Notes: a model not told the origin generated them from the letters alone. Shown: positions 13,801 to 25,407, counted from the first letter of the stretch. The stretch: 64,000 bases of DNA from Daucus carota subsp. sativus (GCF_001625215.2 NC_030387.2:36293606-36357605); one strand, 5' to 3'. Numbers and translations: made by a program.

Positions 13801-14084
13801 TACATATGCAACATACAATTAAATACAGTCTAAATACAAAAGCAGCCTCTATACTCAAGAAACAAGAATGATAATAGAACAACAAAAAGCAAACTAGCAT
13901 GGCAGACCTTTGTTAGATTAGAGAATAACTAAGATCACCAAATTGGCTACAAGCATTAGAAATGATTTATCAACATATCACCAAAGCTACCAAGATTCAA
14001 GAAAAGGGGATCTGATACTGACCTAATATTATCTCCTTCAGTCTGAAATAAATCAGGCTTAGATCCAAGCTTCATAAACTTCAT
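10875..14084 (-). CDS. NPY-type BTB/POZ-NPH3 domain protein
   Basis: Minus-strand exons in coding order are 14023-14084, 13204-13273, 11549-12718 and 10875-11423, giving 616 aa. The first exon encodes [19 protein letters not shown], the standard N-terminus of the NPY/MAB4 clade. Exon 2 carries the first BTB strands ([10 protein letters not shown]...FYLHK). Exon 3 carries the rest of the BTB domain (to about residue 130) and most of the NPH3 domain, which begins near DWWVEDL at ~211 and includes [10 protein letters not shown]. Exon 4 carries LMDCKKLS and [20 protein letters not shown] and the Ser-rich tail ending RRHSLS. Known members are plasma-membrane-associated partners of AGC kinases and PIN proteins in auxin-driven organogenesis and gravitropism, and related NPH3 proteins can be CUL3 adaptors. 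The [14 protein letters not shown] segment and the tail (IFSKLW...DTSES-like) fit the NPY2/NPY4 group. Intron 1 is 749 bp and intron 2 is 485 bp. Nothing looks broken. Confidence 0.95.
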
Positions 14085-15449
14085 CTTGTAAACTCGAAGA
14101 TATTCCCAACCTCTAAGATCTCAAATCTTAACTCAAAAAGTAGCTGAAAGAAGTATATTTCTTGAGATCAAAAAGGGTATCACAGATGAGGTAACTAAGT
14201 CTGAATTCAGTTCAAGTTTGAGGCAGCAAGGTAAGAAAGTAAAAAAAAAATCTCCTAGTATGACCCAATCTTGGGAAATGAAGAGAGGGATTAAACAGTA
14301 ATATACCAAGAAAATGTTGAAAGAGTTACAGGAGAACCCAAGTAGAGTTTTGCTTGCTACCTTGCTTGGAAACACAGCCCAAGAACTACGGGTACAAATG
14401 GTTTGGCAAGGAGACAGAGGTAATGGTTCACTCTTTTTAAAACTCCAAATATACTTTAACCCCTTCCCACTTTATCAACACTGACAACTCACACCCACCC
14501 TTGATTGTTCAATTCTTTATAGATATAAATCTGTGTGTATTAAATATTCTTCAAACCTTAAGAGTCTCACAGATCCTGCACACACAGCAAAAAAATCATG
14601 TTTGCATCAGGTAAAGATTTCACCAAATCAGCTCAAATCTTGGAGATCATGAAAAAACATGTAAAACCAGTGTGGTAAAAAGTGAAAAATCACTAAAGAT
14701 AAGTGGTCAAACACAGAAAGCATCAAACTTTGTACTTGACTTGCCAAGAAACAAAAATCTGAACAGACCACACAAAGACACCAGAAAACCCACCATGCCA
14801 CAAGTACTGTACTCATCTTTTTAGCTGGAAAGCACAAGATTAGCCCCATATCAACTGCTCTACATTTCAAATTCTCTCAGCAAATACAAAAACAAAAAAT
14901 ACCCAGAAGCCAAAAAAGAACCTAAATCAAGAACCTAACATGCCCATATAAAAAACAACAAAAATAATCAACAGATTAGTGAAGTAATACAGTAAAGAAA
15001 AAGCTCAAACCTGTGAAGTAATGCAAGAAAGCATCAAAGTAGAGAGAATCAAAACCACGAAAACTGGAGAATGAGCAGTGAGATGAGAGAGAGCGGCAGT
15101 ATGAAACAAGTAGTAAAAGTGTGAGGGAGACAGGAACAAAGGAGAGAAGAGACCCCACCACACAAAGATTTAAGCCATATAACAGGAAAGAAAAGGCAGC
15201 CAATGAAAAGATGAGTTGTCCCTGATCTTTGTTAGCCACTACAGGAACACAATGTTTTCGCAAAATGACAGACGAGTTCAGAATGTTCCAGTAGTCTCGT
15301 CAACTCATCATCCCACTCCCTTCACCTCAGCCCTGTATTTACCACCCTATCTCTTTAGAATCAGCACCCCTCAATCTGTCCCACCATAACTCATTTATAC
15401 ATCCAATGACCGTGCCTTCGAGTTCCGGGTTCCTGACAAATCCGTATTA
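14085..15449. other. leader and promoter region of the NPY-like gene
   Basis: This DNA lies upstream of the minus-strand start at 14084. It contains purine/pyrimidine-rich tracts typical of plant leaders. Three minus-strand ORFs (14133-14375, 14628-14870, 14976-15263) have low-complexity hydrophobic translations and no family resemblance, so I treat them as leader/intergenic noise. A leader intron is possible but cannot be placed. Confidence 0.4.
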
Positions 15450-15754
15450 CTCTCTCCGTCCCTATTTATCTGTACATTTTGGAAGTAAAAATTTGTCCCT
15501 ATTTATCTGTACATTTATACTTTCAAAACTAATTTAATGATAGTTTTTCAAATATATCTCCATAATTTCAATTTTTAAGGCTTGACTTATTTAAAACTTG
15601 GTTGAATTCATGTTTTCAAGACATAAAGTAGGGATATTCCACCATTTTCAAAATATTAATTAGAGTTATTTAATGAAAAAGTTCATACAATCAATTATTC
15701 CTTGGTATGTGTTTTTTTTTCCAAAATAGACAGATAAAAAGGGACGGAGGGGAG
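15450..15754. mobile_element. Stowaway-like MITE, copy 1
   Basis: The 305-bp element is flanked by TA on each side and has inverted ends ctctctccgtccc / gggacggaggggag. It is nearly identical along its whole length to the element at 21373-21680 (same order of tcaaggcttgactt-, acataaagtaggg- and atcaattattcc-type segments), so both derive from a recent common source. It has no coding capacity. A doubled phrase, cctatttatctgtacatttt, occurs near the left end. Confidence 0.85.
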
Positions 15755-16856
15755 TAATACTGCTACGTACAAACGGATTTAACGTCTTTTCCTTAACTTT
15801 GCGGAATATATCTCGTCATTTTAATTTATTGTTATTCATAATAGTGAAATCTTAATATTATTATTTATATTTAAATTTACTAAATGAACCTTACTAGTAG
15901 GCGGGACTTTAAGTTGAGTTCGTAAATTCAAACATGTGTTTGTCCGGAAACGAACACGTATTTTTATGGGTGGATAAATATGAAGCGCTGGATATAAGCT
16001 GTAATGAGAGAAAGTGGGATATGGATGTGAGGCCCGGGCACTTTAATTCATTTTCTTTAGGCACGCCAACCTGACAGTCAAAACTTTGCTGCGCCTCCTT
16101 ATATAAATAGCTGCTTTTCATAATAGTAATTATTTTTATTCTTCCCAAACTTTAATACCAAGATTATTTGCTTAAAAAGATGATATGTTCATGTACAAGA
16201 AAACGACCCTTCATCATCATTTCTCTCTCCAACTTTGTTAGGAGTAGTTTGATTTTTGCCCCCTTTCTCTTTTATCTTTGTTGATTTTTTGTATACAATG
16301 ATTGTAAAATTGTTACCTAAAGAAAAAAAATCCTCTAAAATTCTAACCCAAATTCCACATAGAGAAAAGACACAGGTTTTTGAGAAAAAAGAAAGAGGTG
16401 GAAAACATAGAGTGGCTGATAAAGATAGCCCAATGCTCAAGTTAGTGAGAAAAAATCTTTAAAGGAAATACGTCCTTTTTGAAGTGAGGGAAGCTTCAAG
16501 GGTTTCGATGATTATACGTTGTTTTGCTTTGCTTTGCTTTGTTTTTCTTTTAATTATGATCTTATGTTGTTGATTATTCAAAATCCTCCAACATGCATAA
16601 AATTGACGAAACAAAATAAAATAACAAGGATAAATTAGACCAAACTCGCGGTAAAAAGAACTCCGATCCGAAAGTTTATGCATGTGACACCGTGCCAAGT
16701 GGTTATACTATGTTAAATGGATGAGGCAGACTTTGATGAATGCCTCAACATCGATCTGCCACAAGTTGATTCAGATAAAGTGAATTATTATTGTAGAACG
16801 CAATATTCAGAAAGAGAAACAAGATGCAAAGATGCAATCAATTTATAAATCTATTA

Positions 16857-17220
16857 GAGCAAGTCCAAGAGATGCCCTATACTATGTCCTAAGTTATTAT
16901 TTAGAGTATTTGATGGAAAAACTTGATATCCTAGTGATGCCTTATATCACTAGGACATGCTTCTCGAGCCCTATTTTTGAGGCACATCTCTCCTTACCCT
17001 ATCTCATATTTTATTATAAATTTTTATCAACACACTCTTTCTCTATTTTTATATTATGTTTTAATGATGAAAGAGAGTCTTTAATAATAAAATATTAAAC
17101 ATCTTGTGAGAATAAGGCACATTGTTGGAGTTCAATCTAGTAGAATATGTCTTAAATTACTAGGACATGATATTTTATATTATATTTAGGGTTTGAAATA
17201 GGACAATCCTGGACTTGATC
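16857..17220. mobile_element. PIF/Harbinger-like (Tourist) MITE
   Basis: The inverted ends are gagcaagtccaagagatg on the left and, read on the other strand, gatcaagtccaggattg on the right. The trinucleotide TTA flanks both sides (16854-16856 and 17221-17223), the target duplication expected for Tourist elements. The 364-bp interior is non-coding, and the 88-codon ORF inside it is fortuitous. Its left end closely resembles that of the element at 22371-22731. Confidence 0.75.
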
Positions 17221-18234
17221 TTAACTCTGGTCTATGAAAAATATTAGTCCGTTAAAGACATGACCTAATGATGACCTAAAATGGCCAAACTCACAAATCT
17301 GGCAATGCAACACAAATTACTCAAAAGGAATATCATGTACAAGTCTAGGGTAGTTTTATGTGAACAAAATTGTATATACAAAATATTCCACGACATGATA
17401 ATTGATGTGGTGCGTTTTAATCGGGATTATTGAAATAAATACAATAGATCCATTCCAATTAAAATCTATCAAATGTTATTATGTAAAAAAAATTATACAA
17501 TGATTCCAGACTAAACAGTCGTAAATAATTATAATTGTGTGTGGTGGCATAATGAGAGGGGGGCGTTGGACCACACAGTGGGCGTCACATGGTTCACTCA
17601 TGGCCCTTTCACTTTGAAGTTAGGGTTTGAACCCCACTCTCCACTAGCTCACTTGGTGCCACCCCTTTTCCCCAGAAAAATGACTTTGATTTGTTTGAGG
17701 TTTTGTACTTTGCGATTGTCTAATTCCTTTCCTTCACATATTCTGTTAATTTATTTATACTTGCAATCACTAGTTGCTCTTTGGGATTTACTCTACAGTC
17801 TACCATTTTCCACAGATCTTCCTGCTTACTACAGCTGACCAATAATGACACCTAAAAACCGCGACTCCCATCTTTCCTGCACGTTGTAACTCAACCTTTT
17901 TGCCCTAGCTTTCTGCCTACTTCGATGAATTAATTAACTCTTTTTTTAGGTCAATTTTTAAAAATTATAATTCTCGCCAATTTTCTTTTAAACAGCATGC
18001 AAATACATTTTAAGTATCATAGTAATTAACTTGTTTTGTTTTGAGCGGATAAATTATTCTTCGAACTCCTTAGTGACAAATTCGGCTCATACTAATCTGT
18101 CCTAAAAATAATTAAAATAAAGTAGACAAAGAAAAGGAGAGCTCAGAATGATTGTCGCGTATGTCTTGTTCCAATCCATAACCTATCCCCCTCCGCTGTC
18201 GTGTCACCAATGAGTTCCCTAGCTTGGCCATGTA

Positions 18235-18493
18235 CTCCCTCTCCCTCCATCCCAAAATTAGATGACCCTTTTGGAAAAAAAATTATCCCAAAATAATTGA
18301 GCCTCTTTCTTTTCAATGCATATTTATCACCAATCTTTCATCCTTACCTTTTCTAATTTATCATTTCTCATGTAACATCTTACCAATACTATAGAAAGTC
18401 AATGCAATAAATAAGGGCATAAATGGAAAAAAGATGAATTATTTAATATTTCTTAATATGTGTGAAATGAGTTCTAAATTGGGATGGAGGGAG
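18235..18493. mobile_element. Stowaway-like MITE
   Basis: The 259-bp element has ends ctccctctccctccatccca / gggatggagggag and TA on both flanks. It belongs to a different subfamily from the 15450 and 21373 copies, since its interior (atgacccttttgg, aattgagcctctttc) does not match them. Confidence 0.75.
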
Positions 18494-18640
18494 TATAATA
18501 TAACTGCAACTTCAATAGCTAATTATATGAAAATAGCATGAAAATTAAGAAAATATGTTTCTGAAACATGTAATTTGTTAATATTCGAATATAAAGTTTT
18601 TAGTCAGTAAGGGTCCCATCAAAGAGGCTATTATTTGTAA

Positions 18641-19568
18641 GGGCAACTCCAACCTAACACCAAAACACCATTTTGGTGTCAAATTTGGTGTCAAATTCAC
18701 TCCAACCCAACACCAAATTGGTGTAAAGTTGACACCAAATGAATTGGTTGACACCAAATTTGGTGTCAAGTATTGATTTGGTGCAACTTTTACACCAAAT
18801 TTGGAGTTTTCCAAAATACCTACTATACCCTCACATATGTTAATGAAAACAAAATTATTCCATCTATGTCCCATTAAAGTTGTTTTATGTTATATTATTT
18901 ATTCTTTAATCATAATTGTTTTAAATTTTTTTTCTTTACTATTTTACTCAAGTTTTTTATTTATTTCCAAATATCAATAAATTTATATTCTTATATAGAA
19001 GATATGTTTTTTAAATAAATTTGATTAAAAATAAAATACACAATGATTAAAATTACCTCACATATGTATACCCTCACATATGTATTATCATGCACAACTT
19101 GATAGTTGAGGATGAACGAGACTTGAATTTGCATGTACATGATTACGTGGAAACATCTTCTGCTGTTGTCGAAATGGAAAGAAATGGAGATAACGAATTT
19201 TAAGATTTTCTTAGTAGATATCGACAAATTAAAGATAAGGAAGCTCATTTTGAACTTCGCAACGCCTTGATCGAGCACATATGGGAAGAGCATCGGAATT
19301 CATATAATTAAGTTGTCCTCTTAAATTTATTAATGAATTTATAATTATTTTAGGTACTTGTTTATTGAATATGTTAAAATTTAAGTACAAATTCAATAAT
19401 GATATAAATAACTTAAAAAGAGAGAATATTCCTTTTAATGTGTAAAAGATTCTTTTTGATGTAGGATATGGTGTTGATGGGTTGGAGTGAAATTTTGATT
19501 TGGTGTAGTTTTCACATCAAATTGATGTATTTTTCACACCAAAATGATGTTATGGATTGGAGATGGTC
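18641..19568 (+). mobile_element. PIF/Harbinger element with transposase relic
   Basis: TAA flanks both sides (18638-18640 and 19569-19571). The ends pair as gggcaactccaacc and, on the other strand, gaccatctccaatcc, each followed by repeated ttggtgt/acaccaaa motifs that recur many times in the subterminal 150 bp. Unlike the other Tourist-type elements here, this 928-bp copy retains the 3' end of a transposase frame (separate entry). It is therefore an internally deleted relative of an autonomous element, not a pure MITE. Confidence 0.85.
19090..19311 (+). pseudogene. PIF/Harbinger transposase C-terminal remnant
   Basis: In one frame the DNA reads MHNLIVEDERDLN at its start, and after a single in-frame TAA at 19201 continues DFLSRYRQIKDKEAHFELRN then ALIEHIWEEH before a natural stop. 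These are the conserved final segments of plant Harbinger (DDE_Tnp_4) transposases, where MHNMIVEDE and RHRQIKDKEAH-type motifs are characteristic. The catalytic part upstream is deleted. The stop replaces a position where relatives usually have a sense codon, so the remnant is non-functional. It lies inside the element 18641-19568. Confidence 0.85.
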
Positions 19569-19900
19569 TAATAGTAGATCATGGACTACATCAAAACCAT
19601 TCATTCAACCAGAACAAGTTCATATAAAATGATTATATTTCTTCCATCGATCCGGATAGCTAGAGATAGAAGATGTTAAATAACCGATGCGATGGAATTA
19701 CCGGAAAAATATTCTCGAGTTCCATGCTTGTATTTCTTTGTAATTTATGTCGTTCTTGTAACTTTATTTCATAAAAAAACTCATCTGCTTGAAATATTAT
19801 AATAGATGAGCTATCACTGCTAGCACGCCTTCCAACTTTAGCTGTACTTGCTCTTGATTTTTTTGCTTTTAACAAAAATTACAAATTAACATATTGTGTT

Positions 19901-20743
19901 CAGGGCCGACTCTACCTTAAAGCAAACTAAGCATTTGCTTAGGCCTCCAAACCAAAAAGGGCCCCAAAAATTTAACATCCCTTTATATATATGTATACAC
20001 AAATATTAATATTTGTTTTATTAAAAAATTTATTGAAAACAAAATTTTATCAAACAATTCTAATTTCTTTAATACATTTAATTAATAATATAAAATGACT
20101 TATTATTTAAAAATTAGAATAATTAAATTATTTATCATTTAATTGAAATATTTTTGAAATATAAATTATTTTATCATGTTTCTATAAATAAAATTTATCA
20201 TATTTATATAAATATTTGTTCAAAAAAATTAAAATATATATCACGGATAATTGTGATGAAAATATTATTCCATTTATCAATATATTTCATGTACAAAATG
20301 TATAGAATCAAATACAAAAAATAATAGTAACATACGTAAAAGAAGTCTAAAGACAAGTATGTGTCATAAATAATTTTGCTAGTTAAATGTAATATCAAGT
20401 TTATTAAAGTAAATGTTAATTATCAATATTAAAATTATTTGGTTTTTTTTTTCTTTGTTTATATAAATGATAAAATATTAAGAATAAAAAATTACTCTTT
20501 CAGTTTGTCTTTTTAGCTTTCACTGTGTGCATCAGTTCATAACTCTTCCTCAGCGGCTCTAAGATACTAAACAGTTATAATCCTTTTTGGTACCTTTCTC
20601 ATCTTCATCATTCAACATCCAACATTGAGGTAAGGATTTTATAATACTAAATTTATATTACACCAAAAAAATTATATATAAATATGTATGGGCTTCATTT
20701 TCAGATTTTGCTTAGGGCCCCAAATTTGATTGAGCCGGCCCTG
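19901..20743. mobile_element. hAT-type element, non-autonomous
   Basis: An exact 8-bp duplication, attgtgtt, flanks the unit (19893-19900 and 20744-20751). The ends pair as cagggccgactc and, on the other strand, cagggccggctc. Next to each end sits a gggcccc-containing motif (ggcctccaaaccaaaaaggg left, gggccccaaatttg right). The 843-bp interior is AT-rich with no intact frame, and the ORF at 20204-20398 (-) is low-complexity. The class assignment rests on the 8-bp duplication and the CAGGG terminus. Confidence 0.85.
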
Positions 20744-21000
20744 ATTGTGTTTTGGTTTGATTAAAAGTAAATATTTGTTTTTTAGAAAAAAAAAGTAAAT
20801 ATTTGTACGAACCAGCCAACTTCAGGTAAGAATAAACAGCAAATAACTAGACAAATTTTGGAAGTAAACAAACAAGCGTGCGCTTGTCTTGGTTGTATGA
20901 ACGTAAATTTTTGTGTGAAAGATATGCGTTAACAAATGTTTGACTAATAATTACACGGTAATAATACTAAGTTGACTGTAATCATCCACAATTTATGCAG

Positions 21001-21138
21001 AAGCAAGAGATCTTTTCTGTGAAAGAATCCAATGATAAACAAGTGGTCTGTCAGGATGACTGCCAAAAAATTAATGCCTTTTCTCAGGAAGCAATAAATC
21101 TGTTGATCAAGTATTCAAGTGATGATGGTATCTTATGA
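21001..21138 (+). pseudogene. possible isolated exon relic
   Basis: After an acceptor-like atttatgcag, 45 codons stay open with coding-like composition (KQEIFSVKESNDKQ, then CQDDCQKINAFSQEAINLL) before TGA. The phrase QDDCQKINAFS loosely resembles the QQKIN-F-S segment of prefoldin subunit 4, but the match is short and I do not rely on it. No other exon of such a gene is visible nearby, so if genuine it is a captured or decayed fragment. Confidence 0.25.
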
Positions 21139-21372
21139 AAATTATTGTAGAAAAATACATCAGTATCTTTTCCTTCTTTATATTCATTTTTTTAAGCTTT
21201 GTCTTAACTCTTAAGATATGTAAATCATTCATGTAATTCGTTTCACATCTTGGATATCTTATGCCCGCCATAGATTCATATCAAATATATATTCTAGAAA
21301 TACAGTAAGAAAATATAGTAAACAAAAAAAACATTTATTGTGTTTAATATTGATCAAAGTAGTTATGTCATA

Positions 21373-21680
21373 CTCCCTCCGTCCCTATTTATCTGTCCAT
21401 TTTGGAAGTAAAAATTTGTCCCTATTTATCTGTCCATTTATACTTTCAAAACTAATTTAATGATAGTTTTTCAAATATATATATCTCCATAATTTCAATT
21501 TTCAAGGCTTGACTTGTTTAAAATTTGGTTAAATTCATGTTTTCAAGACATAAAGTAGGGGGTATTCCACCATTTTCAAGATATTAATTAGAGGTATTTA
21601 ATGAAAAAGTTCATACAATCAATTATTCCTTGGTATGTGTTTTTTTTTCAAAATAGACAGATAAAAAGGGACGGAGGGAG
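21373..21680. mobile_element. Stowaway-like MITE, copy 2
   Basis: The 308-bp element has ends ctccctccgtccc / gggacggagggag, which are perfect inverted repeats, and TA on both sides. It is the near-identical sister of the element at 15450-15754. Its better-preserved ends suggest it is the younger or less eroded copy. Confidence 0.9.
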
Positions 21681-21845
21681 TATAATGAAATATATTTAAT
21701 TATATTGATTACTATCTAGTTTCTGTTTTAATTGTTAAAGTGACCTGTGCACTTTTTCTGTCCAATTTAAATGGAATATTAAACTAGAGAGAAGTCAATT
21801 CCCTATTTTATTATAATACATTGAAATTAATAGAAATAGAAGGAA

Positions 21846-21985
21846 ATTATTATAATAATAATTAGACTAGAGAGAAGGAAATTGAATAAAATTATTATTA
21901 TAAAATTATTATAATAATAATTAGACTAGAGAGAAGGAAATTGAATAAAATTATTATAATAAAATTATTATAATAAGTGAATAGA
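21846..21985. repeat. 59-bp AT-rich tandem repeat
   Basis: A unit containing ttagactagagagaaggaaa and attgaataaaattatta is repeated with a period of 59 (21862 and 21921). Partial, decayed copies lie on either side (actagagagaagtcaattcc at 21784 and agaaaagaaggaaatta near 21985). It is non-coding. Confidence 0.75.
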
Positions 21986-22370
21986 AAAGAAGGAAATTAT
22001 TAACTTACTATGAACCACATATATTATATTATTTTTTAAAGAAAGATTCAAGAGTATCATTCAAGAGTATCATTGAAGATGCTCTTACTCCTTCATGCAT
22101 GTTTTTTTTATATAACGCTTGACTTTTTGCACATATTTCAACGTGCTTTGTCCGGGCTTTTAAAATTATTGTTCTTAAAATTTTCTTTTTTTTGAATAAA
22201 AGTAGATAACACACATTGAAATATGTGAAAAAATCAGGCGTCATATAAAAAGAGACAGGGTATATTGAATGTATGATTGTGATAATCTTAAATGTATGTG
22301 AGAAAGGGTGTATATAATTGGATAGGACGAATAGAGTGATTAAAAATAAAAACTTTCTTTTTGACAGTAA

Positions 22371-22731
22371 GAGCAAGTCCAATAGGTTACCTATATGATG
22401 TCCTAAACTCACATTTAGGTAATATGTCAAAAAAATGCACTCCAACACTATCCTAGTGTTATCCTAAATCACCAGCATAACCTTAATTTTTCTAGCCATT
22501 ACCTATTTATAAGTTATTTAATATTTGTGAATAAAATAATCATCTCTCTCCTTTTTTCTTTGTCTATTCTCTCTTTTTCTCCTTCTCTCTCTCAAATTAT
22601 TATTAAAATAATTTTAGGAGAACAAATATAAGGATTACTATTGGAGATTACCTAAATCACTAAGACATATCAGCACTCATTATTTTATATTATTTATAAG
22701 TAATTGGATAGGTAAACTATTAGACATGCTC
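22371..22731. mobile_element. PIF/Harbinger-like (Tourist) MITE
   Basis: The ends pair as gagcaagtccaatag and, on the other strand, gagcatgtctaatag, with TAA on both flanks (22368-22370 and 22732-22734). The interior has a long CT-rich tract (tctctctcc...tctctct) and paired cctaaatcac segments. The minus-strand ORF 22029-22448 that overlaps its left end is judged fortuitous. Confidence 0.8.
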
Positions 22732-23128
22732 TAACGGAATAGGAAAATCGCAAGTGTGACAGGGATCTTCTTGTCTCACGATCTGTTCTACGTTATCTGT
22801 GGCATGATTAAATGCAGAATTTCATTGCAGTTGATTGATTTACAATGTTGCAGTCAAAAGCAATACGATTACCCAACGGAACTACACATATCAAAAGTCC
22901 ACTATCATTGTCTAGACACATTTAGGAATGTACAGCTCGCGGATTTGAACATGTGACTGAAAGACAGAAATGACATATACTACTTGGGTAGTCTGAATTC
23001 TTGGTATCAACGGTCCCTTGTAATTTAGTCTGTCTTAACTGTCACTATGTCCGCACATTAATTGTGCTAATACCTGTAATAATTCTCGAGCATCGACTTG
23101 ACATTTTTCATTGTTTAGTTTCTTTGTA

Positions 23129-23427
23129 CTCTCTCCGTCTCAATTTATAAGTTCTTTTTGAGGAAAAAAATTGTCCTAAAATATTTGTTCCTTTCTTCTT
23201 TCAATACAAATTTATCTACATATTAATTGTGATTTTTTTGAAACTCAACATTATTCTCATTTCTCAATGCACTAAATCCCTATATTTATTGTGATTTTTT
23301 TGAAACTCAACTATATTCTCACTTATCAATGCACTAATTAATGATACATGAGATAAGATTATGTTTAACCAAATTTTCTCTATGTGTGTTTATTTCAAAA
23401 TGGATCTATAAATTGAGATGGAGGGAG
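23129..23427. mobile_element. Stowaway-like MITE with internal duplication
   Basis: The ends are ctctctccgtctcaattta / taaattgagatggagggag with TA flanks. The phrase tgtgatttttttgaaactca is present twice about 60 bp apart, with following tattctca and caatgcacta parts, so the element carries an internal tandem duplication. It is 299 bp and non-coding. Confidence 0.8.
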
Positions 23428-23890
23428 TATATAATACGAAATAACAGGGTTTTGAGAAAGGTACGCAGCGTTAATGATACAGATGAAATCCCTTTGGCTA
23501 ATTTTATTCAGCTAAATCAAACTTTTTATCGAGAACTTTTTTATATTTTGTAATAGTTTTATAAGAAATAAGCATATAGAAGACCTTTCTTAATTTTAAT
23601 TTATAAAATAAATTCTTTTCTTCAAATACACATATTTATTTTTAAAAAAACAAATTTAAAAATAAGATAAGTCAAATAATAACAATAAAATTTTAATTAA
23701 AAAAATTTCGAATATACCTAGAGGACAAATCATCCTAATATAAACAGCGTATCAATAGCATGCACACCGTGGTGGCACTCCGTTCATATCAGACTCGGCG
23801 TCTCTCGACACTTCAATAATTGATTATCTTTTTATTTTTCTTGTAGATCACTCTTAAATTAAAGTTAAAGTCTCTTCAAACTTTAACGGA

Positions 23891-24391
23891 CAGGGCTGTA
23901 AACGAGCCAAGCCGAATTTTATCGAGTTCGAGTCGAGCCAAACTCGATAAATTTATCGATTTGTTTTTCGGTTCGAACTCGAGTTTGTAAAAATCGAGTC
24001 GGGTTGAGTTTTTAATGAACCGAGTCGATACCGAGTTGGTCAATAATTTTTTCTTTTTTCAAATATCAACAATTGACTTTGTCTATTTAGTACATAATTT
24101 AAAAATTAAAATTTTGATTACAAAATTGCAAATAAAAAGAGCTAAAACTAAAGTTTAAAACAAAAATCTAAAATTAAAATTTCATAATTTTAATGCATAT
24201 TTTTTATCGAGTCGAAATCGAGTCCGGTATTTAACGAGCCGAGTCGAACAACTAAAAAGTTTGGTTCGACTCATCAAATTTATTGAGTATTATTGGTTGT
24301 TCAAACTCGAGCTCGTTAACGAGTCGACCGAGTTTTTACCGAGTCGAGATCGAGGCGGTTTAACGACCATATTACTTCGTTTACGGCCCTA
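23891..24391. mobile_element. hAT-type MITE rich in gagtcgag repeats
   Basis: The ends pair as cagggctgtaaacga and, on the other strand, tagggccgtaaacga. The flanks ttaacgga (23883-23890) and ttaacaga (24392-24399) agree at 7 of 8 positions, fitting an aged hAT duplication. Both subterminal regions are filled with gagtcgag/ctcgactc-type repeats in opposite orientation. The 501-bp interior is AT-rich without a frame. Confidence 0.8.
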
Positions 24392-24399
24392 TTAACAGA

Positions 24400-25407
24400 T
24401 AAAGTGCTCTTTTTCTGTAAAACCTGCCTGATTTAACTTAAAAAGTAAAAATATGTTACATTTTTCAAGTCGAGAAATTACTTAGAAGTCATTCGCAAAG
24501 TGGCACGTAATTGGACATTTTTTGTCTTCTGCAGCCAGATGTTTTCAACATGATCCTTCCTCGAAAGTATAGTGTTTATTTTATTTTTTTGAAAAAGGCC
24601 ATGCACAGTTGGGCGTATTCTGCGGCCCATTTTGAAATGGTTGGGCTATCATAAAACTGAGCCCTTACATAATGTGATTCGATCTATTAGAAAAATGTAG
24701 AATACATCTATCTCCGTCAAAAAAAAAACACTTTAAACAAACAACAAAAAGATATTATCATTATACTTTATTTTACATAAAAAAATTGTTATGATTATAA
24801 TCACATAATTGAAGATCAAAATTATTAACATTATTAACATTAAAAATTATAAAATTCTAAATACAACTCATAACAGCATAGCCCCAAAAAAGAACAACCC
24901 TCTCTCTGCATCACATTCGATCAGGGCTCCAGTGTCAACTGCTAAATTAATTACTTCGAATCACCCGTTATCATTTTTCTCGCTGCCTGGATTCCAATAT
25001 TGTGCTACAAATCATCCAAGTGACGATTATGAGTTAAAATATTCAAACCATTGAACTAAGCAACAAAAGATATGTCCACAACAGTACATTACAGCTTTCA
25101 GCTAAAACGAAAAATCTAAATTTTATAAAGCCTAGCATGTTTCTGGAGAGGTCCCTGGACCAAATATTCCAGCTTGCAAAAAAATTCCATTGCGTTTTGG
25201 AAATATGATGTGAAGTTACCAAATCTCCAAGGAAAGAGAAAAAAGGCAACTTTTGTATCCATAATAATAGGTCTATTTCAACAAGCACAAGAGTCACAAG
25301 ACTCAGGTTGCTTCACAAAATACACAATTCTGAGAAGCTTATATGCTTCAGCATTTGCTTCCAAAATAATTCTACCACCACCATAATTCTGAGAAGCCAA
25401 TACCTAG
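24400..25407. other. intergenic, 3' flank of the F-box gene
   Basis: No gene or clear repeat is seen. Overlapping ORFs on opposite strands at 24809-25386 are unconvincing. The part nearest 25408 should contain the 3' untranslated region of the minus-strand F-box gene. Confidence 0.5.

Noticed and set aside
17539..17690. Possible SINE with a B-box-like gggtttgaacccc
   Set aside because: The A-box candidate (tggcataatgagagg) is about 75 bp upstream, too far, and no tail or target duplication is visible.
22029..22448. 139-codon minus-strand ORF
   Set aside because: It runs across the end of a Tourist-type MITE and AT-rich DNA. The translation is low-complexity hydrophobic and matches no family.
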